DNA of 64,000 nt from Gyrodactylus bullatarudis (GCA_012064415.1 SSNU01000362.1:1-64000); one strand, 5' to 3'; counted from the stretch's first letter, positions 44,283-57,700 are shown. Translations and numbers: made by a program. The notes: generated by a model not told the origin, from the letters alone.

Positions 44283-44555
44283 TTGAATCGAGATTGTTCA
44301 AAAATGATTAAAATGGGATTCTCAACATTTAAAACAAATTAACAGGGAATTATCAGTGTTTCAATCTTTCGTTATTTTAATTAAAATTAGAATAAATTTC
44401 TTTTAGAAATTCCAATTATTAATTAGAGTAAAATTTACTCAGTAAACTTGATTCTTAAATTTGTATCCTGAATTTTAATTCCTCCTTCACTCTACGTTGT
44501 AGGGTATACAAATTTATTTAAATTAATACCTAATCGTAGTAAATCATTAAAAATT

Positions 44556-45419
44556 ATGTCGCTTGTCAAGAAGAGGTTTCTATTTTTGATTCCTGTAATA
44601 ACATCAGTATTTTTCATATTACTTTATTATTTTGGACTACCTGAAATATCAGAGTTAGTTCACTGTTCTTAATTTTTAGTGAAGATAAATCTCAAATATC
44701 ATTCCCAAGAAATGTCAATGATCTTAAAAGATTGGGCAGTGTCCTATCGAAATACAAAAAAAATTATTATTATAGAATCATGTTTCTTATAATATCTTCG
44801 TACATATTCCTGCAGTCAATGATGATTCCTGGATCAGTAGTTCTTAGCATTCTCTGTGGATACCTTTTCACATTCCCAACAGCGTTAATGATAATTTCTT
44901 TCGTATGTTTAATTGCAAGAAAAACATTTTATTATTTTCTAGTGTTCATCGGTGGGAGCTTCTTTCTGTTTCATTCTTTCAGACATGCTTGGAAGAAATT
45001 TGGTCAAGCGAGTTTTCCCTGATAAAGTCGAGGAATGTAAAAGGATAGTTAATCTTTACAAGAAGGGAATGTTTTTCTGCATTCTAATGTTGAGAATCTG
45101 TCCATTCATTCCTAATTGGAGCGTCAATATTATTGCTCCTATTGTCTCTGTGAGAATAGCCCCATTCTTTTGGGGAACATTTTTTGGTAAGTTTAATTTA
45201 GCAGATTTCAATTTCATGACATCTTCTCGAGCTGCTACTTTTTTTTCAGGGGTAATTCCTTTGTCAATGGTTTTTGTCAAATCTGGAACAATTCTTCAAG
45301 AACTGACAGATATTGGAGTTACAAATCTTGCCTCATTTTACATTCTTGCGTTTCTTGCAATTATCTCAATCACACCTCTCATCTTCCGGAATAGATTAAA
45401 GAAATATCTCTTGGAATAA
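44556..45419 (+). CDS. TMEM41: TMEM41-type VTT-domain membrane protein
   Basis: Four exons: 44556-44653, 44680-44902, 44943-45186 and 45250-45419, giving 244 residues with matching phases. After a first TM segment, the second exon reads FPRNVNDLKRLGSVLSKY, typical of TMEM41A/B. The VTT (SNARE-associated) core follows: IPGSVVLSILCGYLF, then SVGASFCFILSDMLGR, then LRICPFIPNWSVNI. TMEM41B is an ER phospholipid scramblase needed for autophagosome and lipid-droplet biology; A or B cannot be decided here. Introns are only 26, 40 and 63 nt. The 40-nt intron replaces a run that would break the conserved VGASF motif. An AATAAA lies at about 45450. Confidence 0.9.
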
Positions 45420-45636
45420 CCGTATGAATTATTGTGTTGAATTCAAATTTAATAAAATTTACAAAGTATTAATCAGTTGTCTTGATATCTTTTCATTGAA
45501 TGCCTTAAAATAAATTTTTAGCATCTTAGAAGTAGCCGTTATTCTGAATTTTAATCGCTAAATTGTTTATAAAATTATGTTATGTATAATTAAATATTTA
45601 TTCATCAAATCTGACTAAACAAATTTCATTAAAAAC

Positions 45637-46042
45637 CTAGTTTAGTTGAGGAGCACTTTTCTCCAAGAGTCTTCTCTCACGCTCGTAATCCATGCTACGC
45701 TTAACTTTCTCTTCAAGTCTACATTCTAGATAATGATGACGAATATCATCACAAACAAGTCCCCTGGCGATAGGATACTGATAAAGGCATTTGTCAAAGG
45801 CCAAAGCTAAATGAGCACAATAGTCTTTTTGGTGCTCTTTCAAGGATGATTTGTCAAGATCTTCTTTGGTTAGCTAAAAATAAGATATAAATTTGTTGAA
45901 GACGTACTGAGAATTCTCTTTTAGGTCGACCTTGTGGAAAACCAAGTTGGGGATCAAATTTGGATTTTTTTGAAATATCTGGCATAGATTCAGGACTAGC
46001 GTATGTTTTGAAGACATTGTTATAGTAATGTTGAAAATCCAT
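45637..46042 (-). CDS. NDUFB7: NADH dehydrogenase (complex I) subunit B7
   Basis: Two exons, 46042-45908 and 45873-45637, separated by a 34-nt intron (GTACGT...TTTTAG), encode 123 residues (human about 137). The core has the twin Cx9C motif of the CHCH fold: C-AHLALAFDK-C and C-DDIRHHYLE-C, preceded by the family-typical KDYCAH and followed by YERERRLLE. The upstream GFPQGRPKRE matches the conserved GFPxxRKxRE segment. NDUFB7 is a structural subunit of the complex I membrane arm facing the intermembrane space, imported via the Mia40 pathway. It is convergent with the TMEM41-like gene, their ends 217 bp apart. Confidence 0.95.
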
Positions 46043-47700
46043 TTTTGAAAAGCTGCCGATAGCTTATTGAATTAAAGAAAATAAGAGAAAAGGGTTTATA
46101 ATATAACTTTAGCGCCAATAAATTTTATAAAATGAATTGAATAATTCAAATTTTAACTTCAGAGCTTTTTGAAAATTTTAAGTTGATAAAAAGTCTGTAA
46201 TAACAATGGAACAAACTACAGGAAATTCCTGTCAGAAATTGACTGTATTTTATTTCCACAAATGTTTTGATTCAATCATAAATTATGATCATGTAAATTA
46301 GATCTTTTTTTTAATATTATAACGAATACATACTTAATAGTACAACGGTGTTTAAATATTTAGTTATCAAATCAATTCCTGAAGTTCATGTCTTGAAGCA
46401 CTACTTTATAAGCAAGTTGACCTATGTACATTGTACAATGCATTGAGAGTTGGTAAACACTAATCTTAAGAAGATAATGGGTGAATATCTGATGAATTTA
46501 TTGTAACATTTTGATTACAATTCTTCTATTGGTCTAGGAAAAGATTCATGCCTGGAATCACAGGGAAGATGAATAAATTTTTAAAATTTCAATTTAATGA
46601 TTTATTATTATTTTTTCATTAGTATCTCTTTCAAATTGTTATCTTCATTTACCTAAAGCAGGTGAATCATTCACGAAAAGAAAATTTTTGCTTCAAGAAC
46701 GAATTTCTTTGTCTATATATTTGAACAATAGACAATTATTGAACAAAAATATCAAAGAGATCATCCCTTTTGGATGATTGCCTATCGAATATTTAATTTT
46801 CTCATTCAGAGTTTGGGATATCTTAATTTAGAAAAAAATTCCAACCAATTTATTCGTCTACTAAGGTTTCATTGTATAAGTTATATTCCATTGTCTTGAT
46901 CAAAAACAGTTTCGTTTCTCTCGCATCGGTCATGTTTTAGTAACTTCATATCAATAAACTCAGATGTGATGGTTTCTCAAAATTTTTTTAATGCTTTAAT
47001 TTCTAATAGGAGTCTTTCTATTAATACAAACCAAAAGAAATAACCCTGTAATTGGTTTAAATTTTGATTTTTTTCCAATTTATAAGTCAAATTTTCATAT
47101 CTAGATCATTTTAAATACTACCCAAAACTTTTCTCATAAGCAAAAATTCAGTTATTTTTCTCAGAATTACAATTCTATCTTGAAGTGCTTCGAGGTGTTT
47201 ACTTTCTCTTATCTTCAAATAATCATGTATTTATCAACGATAAGCTATTGCTCATTAAATATTTGTCATCTAAATTCGAAAAGTTAGTCCTTGAAATGTG
47301 ATACTTTCATGAAAAGAATTGTAACTCTATTAGTATGGGACCTCCCTTGGTAAATTAAGGCTTTTGTGGAAGAAATAGTTGCTACTCTTGTGAATCATTT
47401 GAGAAATAATAATAATTCTCAAAAGCCTTTCGACTACGAATCTTGTCTATCATTAGCAAATCAATTTAAATCAATGTAAGATTGAAAATGATTCTAAAAG
47501 TGCCAACTCTTCAAAATTTTGAGTCCAGATATTGACTACTGGGATAAAGTCTTGGAGTTACTCGATTTTTTCCATATTTTTCTATCTTTTGGTTAAAAAA
47601 TCCAGTAATATTGATAAATTTATGAACTCTTGGTTATCTGAGATATGCCTCATAAATCCTTGTCCAATATTCAATAAAATTTTACCTATCGTTTAAAGTT
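46043..47700. other. Gene-free AT-rich stretch
   Basis: No coding sequence, RNA gene or defined repeat was recognised upstream of NDUFB7. Confidence 0.45.
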
Positions 47701-47734
47701 TAGGTCTTTTTCCTTAAACTCAAAACACTAATTG

Positions 47735-48100
47735 CCTTCTCAAACCAACCAATAAGAGGATAACAATTTTCTTAATTTATCTAATATATAAATCGAGCCG
47801 GTGTAAGAGTCTAATGAGATACGGCGTAATAAAAGATTTATCTCTAATTACTCGTAAAATCCTCAACTCAACACCAGAAACAAATGTTTTCGAAGAAGCT
47901 CGGCAATATTTTCTAAAACTAAAATTTTCAGCTCAAAGTTCACTAAATTAGGAATTTAGCGCTAAATTTAAATTAGAAAAAAAATCATATTTTTCTCTTT
48001 AAACGGTAAAAGTAGGCATCATGATCTGGATTCTAAAACATTCTCAACATACAAATTCTCAATGAAAAATTGAGATTTTTGTAAAAATCATAGATACCCA
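47735..48100 (+). mobile_element. Promoter-hairpin module with foldback-family tail
   Basis: CCAATAAGAGGA (about 47747), ATATATAAATC (about 47783), GCCGGTGTAAGAGTC (47794), AATAAAAG (about 47829) and a frame related to ETNVFEEARQYF are followed by foldback-family sequence (AGCTCAAAGTTC, AAAAGTAGGCATC, GATTTTTGTAAAAATCATAG) up to about 48100. It shows the order promoter, hairpin, short ORF, terminal repeat. Confidence 0.6.
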
Positions 48101-48249
48101 TCTTTATACTAACAAGCTTTACTTTTGCAAATTTTTATCATTTCCTATCCAAAAATTATTCAAATTATCAACATCATTACCTAAAGAGAAAAAAAATGCC
48201 CTAGACATATCAGCCTATCCCCGCCACATCACAAAAATGTTCTTTATTA

Positions 48250-48480
48250 GATTCGGGAAGTGATTGAACCTATCAGAGGACTTCAATTTTGTATAAGTAT
48301 CTAGCCGATGTAAGAGTCTGATGATAACCGGTGAAATAAAAGCTTGTCTTCCAATCTTCATACAGTTAGACCTGTGACTTCAACTTTCCTTCTATCAACA
48401 TTCATTCAAAAGAGCTTTTTTTGCTGAAGAATTCTCTAATGAATTTTTTATTAAAATCAGAATCAAATATATTCGAAGAT
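48250..48480 (+). repeat. Promoter-hairpin module copy
   Basis: GTATAAGTATC followed by AGCCGATGTAAGAGTCTGAT, AACCGG and TGAAATAAAAGC at about 48280-48345. This is a diverged member of the same family; its upstream CCAAT box is not clear. Confidence 0.55.
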
Positions 48481-48489
48481 ATACAAATT

Positions 48490-49850
48490 TTTCCCATCCT
48501 TCTTAAGATCCCTTGGTTTGCATTTGATTACTTTATACCAACACTTGAAATTAATCTTATTCCCTTGGCGGATATCAATCCATTATAATGTATTACACAC
48601 ATGGGATCGAGAATACACTGTTTACCTTACCTACTACAAACCTGATGATTCATTCAAGTCATATTTTTATAGAAGAAGGATAGATCACCTCTCATGTCCC
48701 TAGTATAGCACATTTATGTAGCCAAAATGTTAAACATACCTTGATAATAACCAGAAAAGAAGAATTGTATTTTGTTATTTGTTACAAATAATAAATTTCT
48801 CTTGGTATGCAGAAATAAAATATTCATATGAGGCCATTTTCTAGGTACACATTGAACACTTTTGAAATACAGGTTTAATATTTTGATTAAATTCCAATTT
48901 ATCAAAAATGAGATTTATTTATGAATATTGAAGTTGAGGGTTTTCAAGCTCATTATTTATTTCTGCAATAGTGCAACGAGGCATTTTTGACTGTCGGAAG
49001 GTTGTAACTTTTTCAAATTTTCAAAAATACCAAATTAACCCTTTAAGACCCAGAAGAAATTTTTTCATGGGAAAATTCTAAAATTAACATGAGTTACTAA
49101 ATAAGACATTGAAGTGATTAAAAAAAATAAATCAAGAATGAAAATAAATTTTTATAGCCTGAATTTTTCCCGTTTATTTTACATATCTTTGTTGTTTTAC
49201 CATACATCTGAGGAGTAGAGTAAGGCGCTAAAATTTATGGTGGCAATTTAAATGATGAAATTATAATTTTACAGTTTTAGCCAACTAGGAATCAATTTTA
49301 GCGCTTGATATTTATTGATTTCACATCTCTATTCATTTTTCTATCAAGAATCCTTTGACCCGAGCAATTTTAAAGTTTCATCTATATCTATTAGGGTAAT
49401 ACAAAATTTTATTTTCCCCGAACAATGCTCTATGCCTTAATCAAAAATTGATGTCTTAACCATGAAAAACACATCTTTGAAAATTAAAATGAAAAATTTT
49501 CATGTTCTGATATACAAAAACCCCTTTATCCCTAAAATCATCAAAATTTACCTGATTTCTTGGGACTTTCTTCTGACATGTGAAAGAACACTAAAATTTT
49601 ACTATAAGCCCTATTTTTATTCAAAGTATTGCAAAAACTATTCAAAAATCTCAAATTTGTCCTTTCTCGTAGTGAAATTCATTGAAAAAATCTTGGCGCG
49701 TGTTCAAAAATTGTCATCTTCAATCGAGATTTTGTATATCAGAACAAACTCGAAAAGGTATGGTTTTATAGGAAAAAATGCTTAGTTTTCGATAATCTTC
49801 AAAATGAGATTAAGGCTAGGAAAAGTTGAAAAATTTGGCTTACTCTAATA
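48490..49850. other. Gene-free AT-rich stretch
   Basis: No convincing gene. TTAACCCTTTAAGACCC at 49036 resembles the end of the TTAA-type MITE at 50180, but no partner end was found. Confidence 0.4.
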
Positions 49851-50179
49851 TCTATTGAATACACCTAAATCCAATCCTGAAAAACTTCTTTTGACTACCC
49901 TCCCTCTTTTTTCAATAAAATATATCAGCTCAAAATTCACTGATATAGGAATTTGGCGCTAAATTGAAATTCGAATAATGAAAAAATTTTTCTTTCCAAA
50001 CAGCAAAAGTAGGCATTAGGATAGGCTTCGAAAATTGTATCGAATAAAACTGGTTCAATAGTATTCGTGAAAAATACTATTGTATCAGCTTTTGAATTTT
50101 AAAACTCAACCATCTCAAACACTTTCGAAAAGGGATTAGTTGAATGGAAAAAATGCCCTAAGAAAGATTTCAATTTTAA

Positions 50180-50395
50180 CCCTTTCGGTGCCGATGGACA
50201 TATATGTCCATTTTCCAATTTTTTGAACCTTTATAACTCTACCAGTTTGATAGGTTTCTGGATCAATTAAAGTTTGAATTGAAGCCCACAATGTGAACTT
50301 GCATTAGTGATATTTTTTGGCCAAATAACTTGGTATCTTCATAGCTAAATTTTGGTTTTTATAAAAATTGTGAAATTGTCTCGGCACCGAAAGGG
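50180..50395. mobile_element. piggyBac-type MITE with TTAA target duplication
   Basis: The perfect 15-bp TIRs CCCTTTCGGTGCCGA (50180) and TCGGCACCGAAAGGG (ending 50395) are flanked on both sides by TTAA (50176-50179 and 50396-50399), the piggyBac target site. The 216-bp element has no ORF. An internal palindrome ATGGACATATATGTCCAT lies next to the left end. Confidence 0.88.
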
Positions 50396-50399
50396 TTAA

Positions 50400-52230
50400 A
50401 GATTCTCACAAAGTGTTTAGAGGACCCGTTGAAATATAACTTTGATCTTTTTCATGCATTTTTATTAAACGAGAAAAATCGAAAAAGCTATGGAAAAAAC
50501 TTTCCTTTACATTTCAGGACAATTTTTTATCCATGAAAGGAAAATTTCTTTCAAAAATTAGATCACCAAATAATATGGTTTTTTTTCTAATCCCTGCAAA
50601 AAATTATCATCTGCAGTTCATATGGTGATTTGTCATAGATAAATAAATTCTTACGTTCATTAGTTACCAACAAATATTACATTCTCCATATGTTTTTTTC
50701 AGAAATTTAGCATTCTCCCTTACATTGTACATATGGCATGAATTACATTGTACATTTTCTTGTTTATTTATTGAAGAAAAATAAGTCTATACAACCCTCG
50801 GATTATTTGTAGACATTTTTTTTAATTCAACTCTTAATATTTTCTATTTTTAGATCAATTAGAGTTTAAATTAAAGCTTAAAATGAACTTGAATTGCTAA
50901 TATTCTGCGTCGAATGATGGGTCTTTTATATGGGTTTGACCCGCTAAAATTTGTGGTCAAAGTTAAAAATAATTTTTTTTATTTTTGCTTAAATTTTCTG
51001 CTTTCAACTCCTAAAAAGTCTGGTTTCCAATGAGATATTTTGAAATTTTGTGCTGGTGTTTTCTTTTTCATATCTATTTCGAGTCTCTCAGAATGCATCT
51101 AAAGAATCTTACAGTCCAATTTATCGACCAAGAAAGTGTTGTGTTCCACTGGTGGAATAATGTGACATGAACGGTTAAAACTAACTTGAATAATTTATTG
51201 AAGAGTTTAGATTCCATTTTAGAAATATCTAGGATTCTATAACTAGACTTGAAGTAAGACAGGTTTGTTTTGGATGCAAGATGTATGTTGGAAAACTAAT
51301 TTATTCTGTTATGGTTTAGCAATATCGTGAGAAAAGAGATTTGAAAATTTCCTTTTATCTTTAAGTGTCTAAATCTTTTTTAAAAATCAAAAAAGTACAT
51401 TTTAAAAAACTATGTTTCAGATCCTCGAAATAAACCAAGGTTGGCGACACTCGATTTAAACAGGGTAGGAAAATACGTTGGTAAGAAGTTTTATTATCAG
51501 GATATTCTCATTATATACAAAGTATTCTGATAATTATAATTTACCAACTATTAATACTGATACTTTTACATAATTGTATAGTCTGCTTGTGTGTACTTTA
51601 AATACAGTAATAATTAATTAATAATTTTATCTAAGTTGAGATTCAGAAGGTTATTTCTCTTTAGATTATGTACGTTAAGCCTTTTATAAAACCAAAGAGT
51701 ATGTTAACCAGACAGTAGACATCTAATCTAAGAAAGTTGAGATCTATTAAAAAAGAGAGTAGGCATAATCTTGATAATAAATAAAGTTGCTAGTTAGAGA
51801 GCATATAAGGAACTAAAATTTCTTTCAGATCGGATGCATTTTTGATGTGTGATCAGTGATCACTGATCACTTTAACCAATAATTGAGCAGTTTGATTCGA
51901 ATATCGTCAGTGCTCTTGGGCATGGGGTTTTTTAGATTCAGAATGATTTTGAAAATTTCCCTAAGAGATGGTTCTTGCGAAGAGAGGAAGGCCTGTTAGA
52001 CATGTTGTAAATTCTTAAATTTTAATTTGAACTACCTCATTTTTTCAACACAAAAAAAATTTCACGAGATTATCGAAAATTGATACTTATTTGAATAATT
52101 TTACTTTCGGTACTTACGAATCCGAATCTGAATCATCTGAAGAACCCTACTTGGGCAGCAGAGCCTTTATAACCTTAACTTCTGTGTACTTTGATCCCCA
52201 CTTTCACTGGTCTCACTGTTTGGCCTACAT
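50400..52230. other. Gene-free AT-rich stretch
   Basis: No coding sequence or clear repeat boundary was recognised. Confidence 0.4.
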
Positions 52231-52239
52231 AAAGCTGAT

Positions 52240-52720
52240 TGATATGAAGTTGGGAATCTATGATTTTTACGAAAATCGTGATTTTTTTTATCGAAAATTC
52301 AAATATGTGCAAGATTTTGGAATCCTACTCATATTGCCCACGTTTATGATTTAAAGAAAAAATTCTGGTCATTTTTCAAATTTCGATTGGGCGCCAAAAT
52401 CCCATTTTTTTAACTTTGAACTTTTTTTATTGATTTGAAAGTGGGAGTGTGGCCAAAATTTTTTTCCGGATCACAATAAGAGATAGAAATCAAAAATGCC
52501 GAATCTGTTCTAATGAATAACCTCATCATCTTTTGGGAGCAAAATTTCGATTTTTTGATTAAATTCACTTCCCCAAAATCAATGAAACTTCGTTAAATCG
52601 AAATCCCTAAAAAATAGTCGATCTTTCGAAAGTTTGTCAGAGATATTTGGCTTTCTTGTCTTAATTTGATCAATTATAAACTTTAAATTTTACTCTAGTC
52701 TATTTTTGAATGATTTCGAA
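52240..52720. repeat. Dispersed foldback-family arm
   Basis: GAATCTATGATTTTTACG, GGAATCCTACTCATATTGCC, GGTCATTTTTCAAATTTCGA and TGAAAGTGGGAGTGTGG occur in the same order as in the arms of the 31171-32023 element and in 33478-33600. This is a solo or partial copy; the opposite arm was not found nearby. Confidence 0.6.
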
Positions 52721-53708
52721 ATAATCTCAAAAGTTAATAGGGGTTTGTCCTTTTCTGAATTCCTTCCGAGCGTTACAAATCTCACAAAAAACACATTATC
52801 TAAACTAAGTCTTTTTCCCATACCATATTAAGTCTTGAGATAAATAGGAAACCATTTGGCTCTAACATAAACACGATTAAATCGGCATCATGTTGAAGAT
52901 GAAGGAAGCAATTTGTTCTATTCTCTCTTCCCATAAGAATTTTCTTTTACCTCCGTCTTCATACTGAACAATTAATTAATTTTGGCTTTCACTCATGTGC
53001 ATACATCTTGCAGGAGAGGCTTTGTGTCACTCAGCAACTGGGCTTTTTCCTGCCTACTTTCAATGCATAAATTCGGGAAGTATTTTTTTACATGGAGAAT
53101 CTACCATTTTCCCAATGCTTTCCTCTGTTAAAACTATTCTCCATTGTCTGGAATTCAAAATTCTCTTAATTTACAATTAGTAGAGATTATCAGTACTTCA
53201 CTTTTTCAATAAAGAGAAAGCCAATTAAGTTTTATTCGAAAAAACATAAAAATTCATTCCATCAGGTGTTGGGTTCTCCCCAACAAGTGCTAGTAGGAAT
53301 TTTAATTTATTCAAAAGTGTTTTAATTTCAAAAAAAGGCTATCAATGGTGTAGCCAGCCCTCTTTTTCTGATTGATTTAAAATCGTATAAAATTTGACCT
53401 AGATTTGAATTTTCTTCGGTGTAAACCAATAAAATATTTTTTTATTGAGAAAAATTAGTCTCAAGAACTGAAATTTTAATTTTACACGAGAGCCTCTCAA
53501 TGTTCTTCTAGGTCATCTCCAAAATTAACAGTACCATATTTTGAAATGATATGAAGCCAGTTGACGTTAGGTGTTGAATTCAAAAATTTAACAAGAAAAT
53601 CTCCATTTTTCGTAAGGAAAATGATAAATAAAAAAGAAAAATTAAAATACCTACATTCTCGATTTGTAAAAAATGTGTGCAAAAAAACGAGGAGACAAAA
53701 GAAAAAGA

Positions 53709-53968
53709 TGTAGCGGGCAGTTACAACTGGATCCCTTTCTCAAGAAAAGACAATGAACTCAGTGAAACCCTACCCCTCCCCCCTGTGATATTCTTTCAAT
53801 TTCCATTAGTCTAATCAGAGGATTTTTAATTTTTCATTGTTGTATGTATAAATATCAAGCCAGTTTAAGAGTCTGAAGAGAACCGGTGAAATAAAAGCTT
53901 TATTACTCATTATTCACTCGTCTTCAAAATCCACTAAGAAATAAATATTTCTACTAATTCTGATAAAA
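53709..53968 (+). repeat. Promoter-hairpin module, close copy of 31581-31860
   Basis: It starts TGTAGCGGGCAGTTACAAC, continues through a TCTAATCAGAGG box, TATAAATATCAAGCC, GTCTGAAGAGAACCGG and AATAAAAGC, and ends near 53968 after a short ATG-led stretch. Most of the 260 bp matches the 31.6-kb copy. The hairpin's upstream half is mutated here (GCCAGT). Confidence 0.75.
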
Positions 53969-54903
53969 AATTTATTTTTTTAAACCATTAAACAATAAGA
54001 TATTTTAAGAGGAATTCTAGAAATTATCCCAAAAGCTGATTTTTTGATAATTCTTTCTGTTTGAAATATTTCGAAGCGTCAAAAAGGGCTGGTCTATGAA
54101 AAAATTAATGGCTACTATTGGACACCCTATTCAATAATGTGAAAATGAACTTTATCTACCCATTCCCTTTGAAACAAAAAAAAGATCTAATACAAAGTTT
54201 AAAATAAGAAATTCGGCGAAATCTTGAAATTAAAAATATATCTGTACTTAATTTTCTTCAAAATTTACGAAAATTTTATAATCTTGATTTCAAAAAATCT
54301 TCTTCATTGCCTTTGAAAAGTTACGAGTGAGGGAAATGGATGAGAATTTCTATTTACACTTGGGTTATAATAAAGTTAATTCCAATTTTCAACTGCCACC
54401 ATTCCATTCGAATCATCAATTTTCTCTGTTCTATACAAACAAGGACATCGGTGTTTTTGTCCAACAAAGTTTGTACTTTGTAATCTGGGTATAACCAACA
54501 AACGAATAAATTTAGAAAAGTGGATACATATTTTAGTGATGATTAAGTTTGGAAGAATAGTTTGACTACTTTCTACATTTTGGATTTGCTATAGAAGCAA
54601 AAGTATACTTTGTTTCTTGGATGGAGAAAGAAAATAAAAACATAAAAAGACAACTCATTATATTCTTGCTACGCCTGCTGACTAATCAATCATAAGAATA
54701 ATTCCGAAAAAATAGAAAGATTCAAGAAGACTATACAGATTTATTGAAATCTCCATATGTACATCAAGATTTTGATTTTCTTTCGATGAAAAGTCTTGTC
54801 GTCAAAGGACATAGATAGATGGGATTTTGACCTGAGTCAAATGAGATAGTAGTCGATCTGCATAAAATATCCAAATGCATCAAAATTGACAGCGTGAAAC
54901 TAC

Positions 54904-55576
54904 AGCTATTCTCAATGAATTTGGGAATCATGAAAAATCTCATTTTTTCATCAAGGTATCGAAATTTTTGAAAGATGGTAACTGATTCAAAATGTACACT
55001 TTCACTGAGAAAAAAAATTAAAAAAAAATAATTTTTGGAAAATTTTAGAGACATTTTAAAATTCGAGATGGCGCGATTTTTTCATTTTTTCAAACTTTGA
55101 GTTGATTATTTTTCTTGATTTCAAAGTCTGAGAGGAGTCAAACGTTATTTTTCAGGATCATCATTAGACAGAGAAAATAATTACTTTTATTCATTTTTTT
55201 GAAAAAACACGTCATTTTCAAATGATCTTGGATCACCCTAGTTTATCATTTTCTAAGCAGTAAAAATGATCGAAAAATAGGAAGTAGACTTTCGCACGTA
55301 AATGGTGTGTTTTTTTTTAAAAAGAGTAAATATTTTTTTGTCTAATGATGATCCTGAAAGATAACGTTTGACTCCTCTCAGACCTTGAAATCAACAAAAA
55401 TTTTCAACTCAAAGTTTAAAAAAATGAAAAAATCGCGCCATCTCGAATTTCAAATTTTTTTTCTTAATTCAGTAAAAGTGTACATTTTGAATCAGTTACC
55501 AAAAAATCTCGATACCTTGATGAAAAAATGAGATTTTTGTAAAAATCATGAATTCCCGAATTCATCGAGAATAGCT
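54904..55576. mobile_element. 673-bp foldback element
   Basis: Arms 54904-55173 and 55337-55576 are inverted copies (outer AGCTATTCTCGATGAATTTG and its inverse; inner CAGGATCATCATTAGACA and its inverse), separated by about 160 bp. No ORF of substance. A half copy lies at 58330. Confidence 0.85.
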
Positions 55577-55579
55577 TTA

Positions 55580-57700
55580 ATTCTATTCGATAAGCATTTG
55601 AGACACTAGTAATTGAATATTGCTCTGCAATCTGAAATCCTGAATGTAACAAGCGGTCCAGGAAAATGCAAACAGCATGCAATAGATTTACCCGCTTTCT
55701 GTAATGGACATATCAGAATGATATAAAATCCGCTAAAAACTCTTAATGGCTACTACCACCGGCTAACTCTAATTGCCAAGGCCTATGCTACAATGTCCCA
55801 GAATTAGGCAATCTAAAAAGACTTAACTGAACCATGGAAAATCTTGAGAATGATGAATTTAAAAATATTTAAAATGTAAAATTATTTAATTTACAAAAAC
55901 TGAAGAATCTATTTAATGTTTAATAAACTATTCTATCGATAATAAATATTTATTATATCTCGAAAAGATTGATTGCATCAAAACTTGGGATTAGGAAGAT
56001 AAATATTTTTCAAATAAGTGAACAAAACTATCACTTTTTTCCCTTGATTAATTTTTATGATGATATTTTCGATTCGAATTGCACAAAAAATACAGTATCA
56101 ATTTTCGATTTTAAACATATATGGAAGGTTTTGAGCGGTCAATGTTAATATTAGTCGAGTTGAATCAATATCGTCTTGATGAGCAACTCACATTAAGGAA
56201 AATATAAAATTTTCTACTATTGGACACCGAAATTGAAATTTTTATCAATGGAATAAAGGTTCAAATTTCATTTCATGATCTAATTCCTCATAAATAAATT
56301 TGAATATTGAAAAAACTACATAAATTTTGAATGAGCTCAAGAACCTTTTTTAGGAAACTTAAACTACAGTCTCGATAAATCCAGTATGTACTTACAGCTG
56401 GTTCAAAATCCCTAAAAGTCTTGCTAAATAATTGGGAAATATACCACTTGTGTCAGTTTATCATTTTCCCACCAGCAGTCAAGTCTAAGAAAACCTGTCC
56501 CTTACAAGATTTCACTCATACCCACGCACCTCACAGACCCAGAGGCCCTAGTCAAAGCAAATAAAAAATGATCATGTTCTCAACAAAAATCATAAATTCT
56601 TATATCTAACACCTTATGAGAACTCATAAGAAAACAGAGGTAGTCTAAACTTATTGATTAAGGGGTCGTAAACGAGCTTTGGATTCGAGGGGGTTAAATT
56701 ATAGTTGGGTTTATAAGGAGTTATTAGGATCTAAGATAAGCACGAAAAGGGCCCACTTTGTGACTACAATCATTATTTAGAAATCTTCTGAAATAATTCT
56801 TGTGTATCTATTTGAAAAGATTTATCAGTTAAATAAAAATTAATTGAAAAACAAATTAGAATCATGCATATTGGAGACAATAAATTTCGTTTATAATATA
56901 ATAATAAATTTAGGCATTTAAAAATTTTATCATTGGAATAATTGACTTTTTCTTATCAGAAAATCTAAAATAATTATACTGTGCAAAATTTATTTATTCT
57001 TGAGATACGAAGTCAAAAAACCCAAGTTATTTTCTAAGAAATAATTTTTGTAATTGAAATGCTTGGCGTATATTCAAACACCACAACACCTTTCCTCTCG
57101 AAAGTTAGAAGATTAACCAATATAGTTGAGTTCTTGTGATTATTCAGATTCACTGGCTCGGCATTCGATCGATATCTCATTTGATTTTAAACTTTTGAAT
57201 GATTTGGGCGTCTAGTTTTATGCTCGCTCGTCACCTTCCTTCGTGATCGTCCCTTTTTCTTTAATGATAGCAAATAATGAAGTTCATGGAAGCCATTTTT
57301 TTTATGTAGTCTTTATTGGATCAAATTGAGGTATCATAGTATCATCTCACTCTTCTCTGTAGTTAAAATCATTGTCAAGGTTCTGATTGACCATGTCGCC
57401 ATTATTATGGACTAGGCTATGGGTATTGGGCAAGTAAGAAGAGTAGACGTATTTGGCTAAGACTTTATTATTGGGCGAACCATAATACCTGGCTCATGGG
57501 TAACAGATTAATAATACAAATCATATAGGTCTTTTAAAGGATATGCTTAGTGTTTATTCAAACTCCACAACAAATGTAATGCATGGTTATTCTCGATGAA
57601 TTTGGGAATTAATTTTCAAAATTTTCTAACAATTTGAACGGTAATATTGCCAAACTTCATCAAGTATACTGTTACTCGATTCTAAACTCATAAGGAAGGT
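55580..57700. other. Gene-free AT-rich stretch
   Basis: No coding sequence was recognised. A partial copy of the foldback end (ATTCTCGATGAATTTGGGAA) occurs near 57589. Confidence 0.4.

Noticed and set aside
44732..45022. Continuous 96-codon ORF across the second TMEM41 intron
   Set aside because: Reading through 44903-44942 gives CLIARKTFYYF and then loses the conserved VGASF and LGR motifs; the spliced frame restores them.
48518..48703. Possible retroelement protein fragment
   Set aside because: Some text resembles retroelement protein stretches, but no frame keeps a recognisable motif for more than a few residues.
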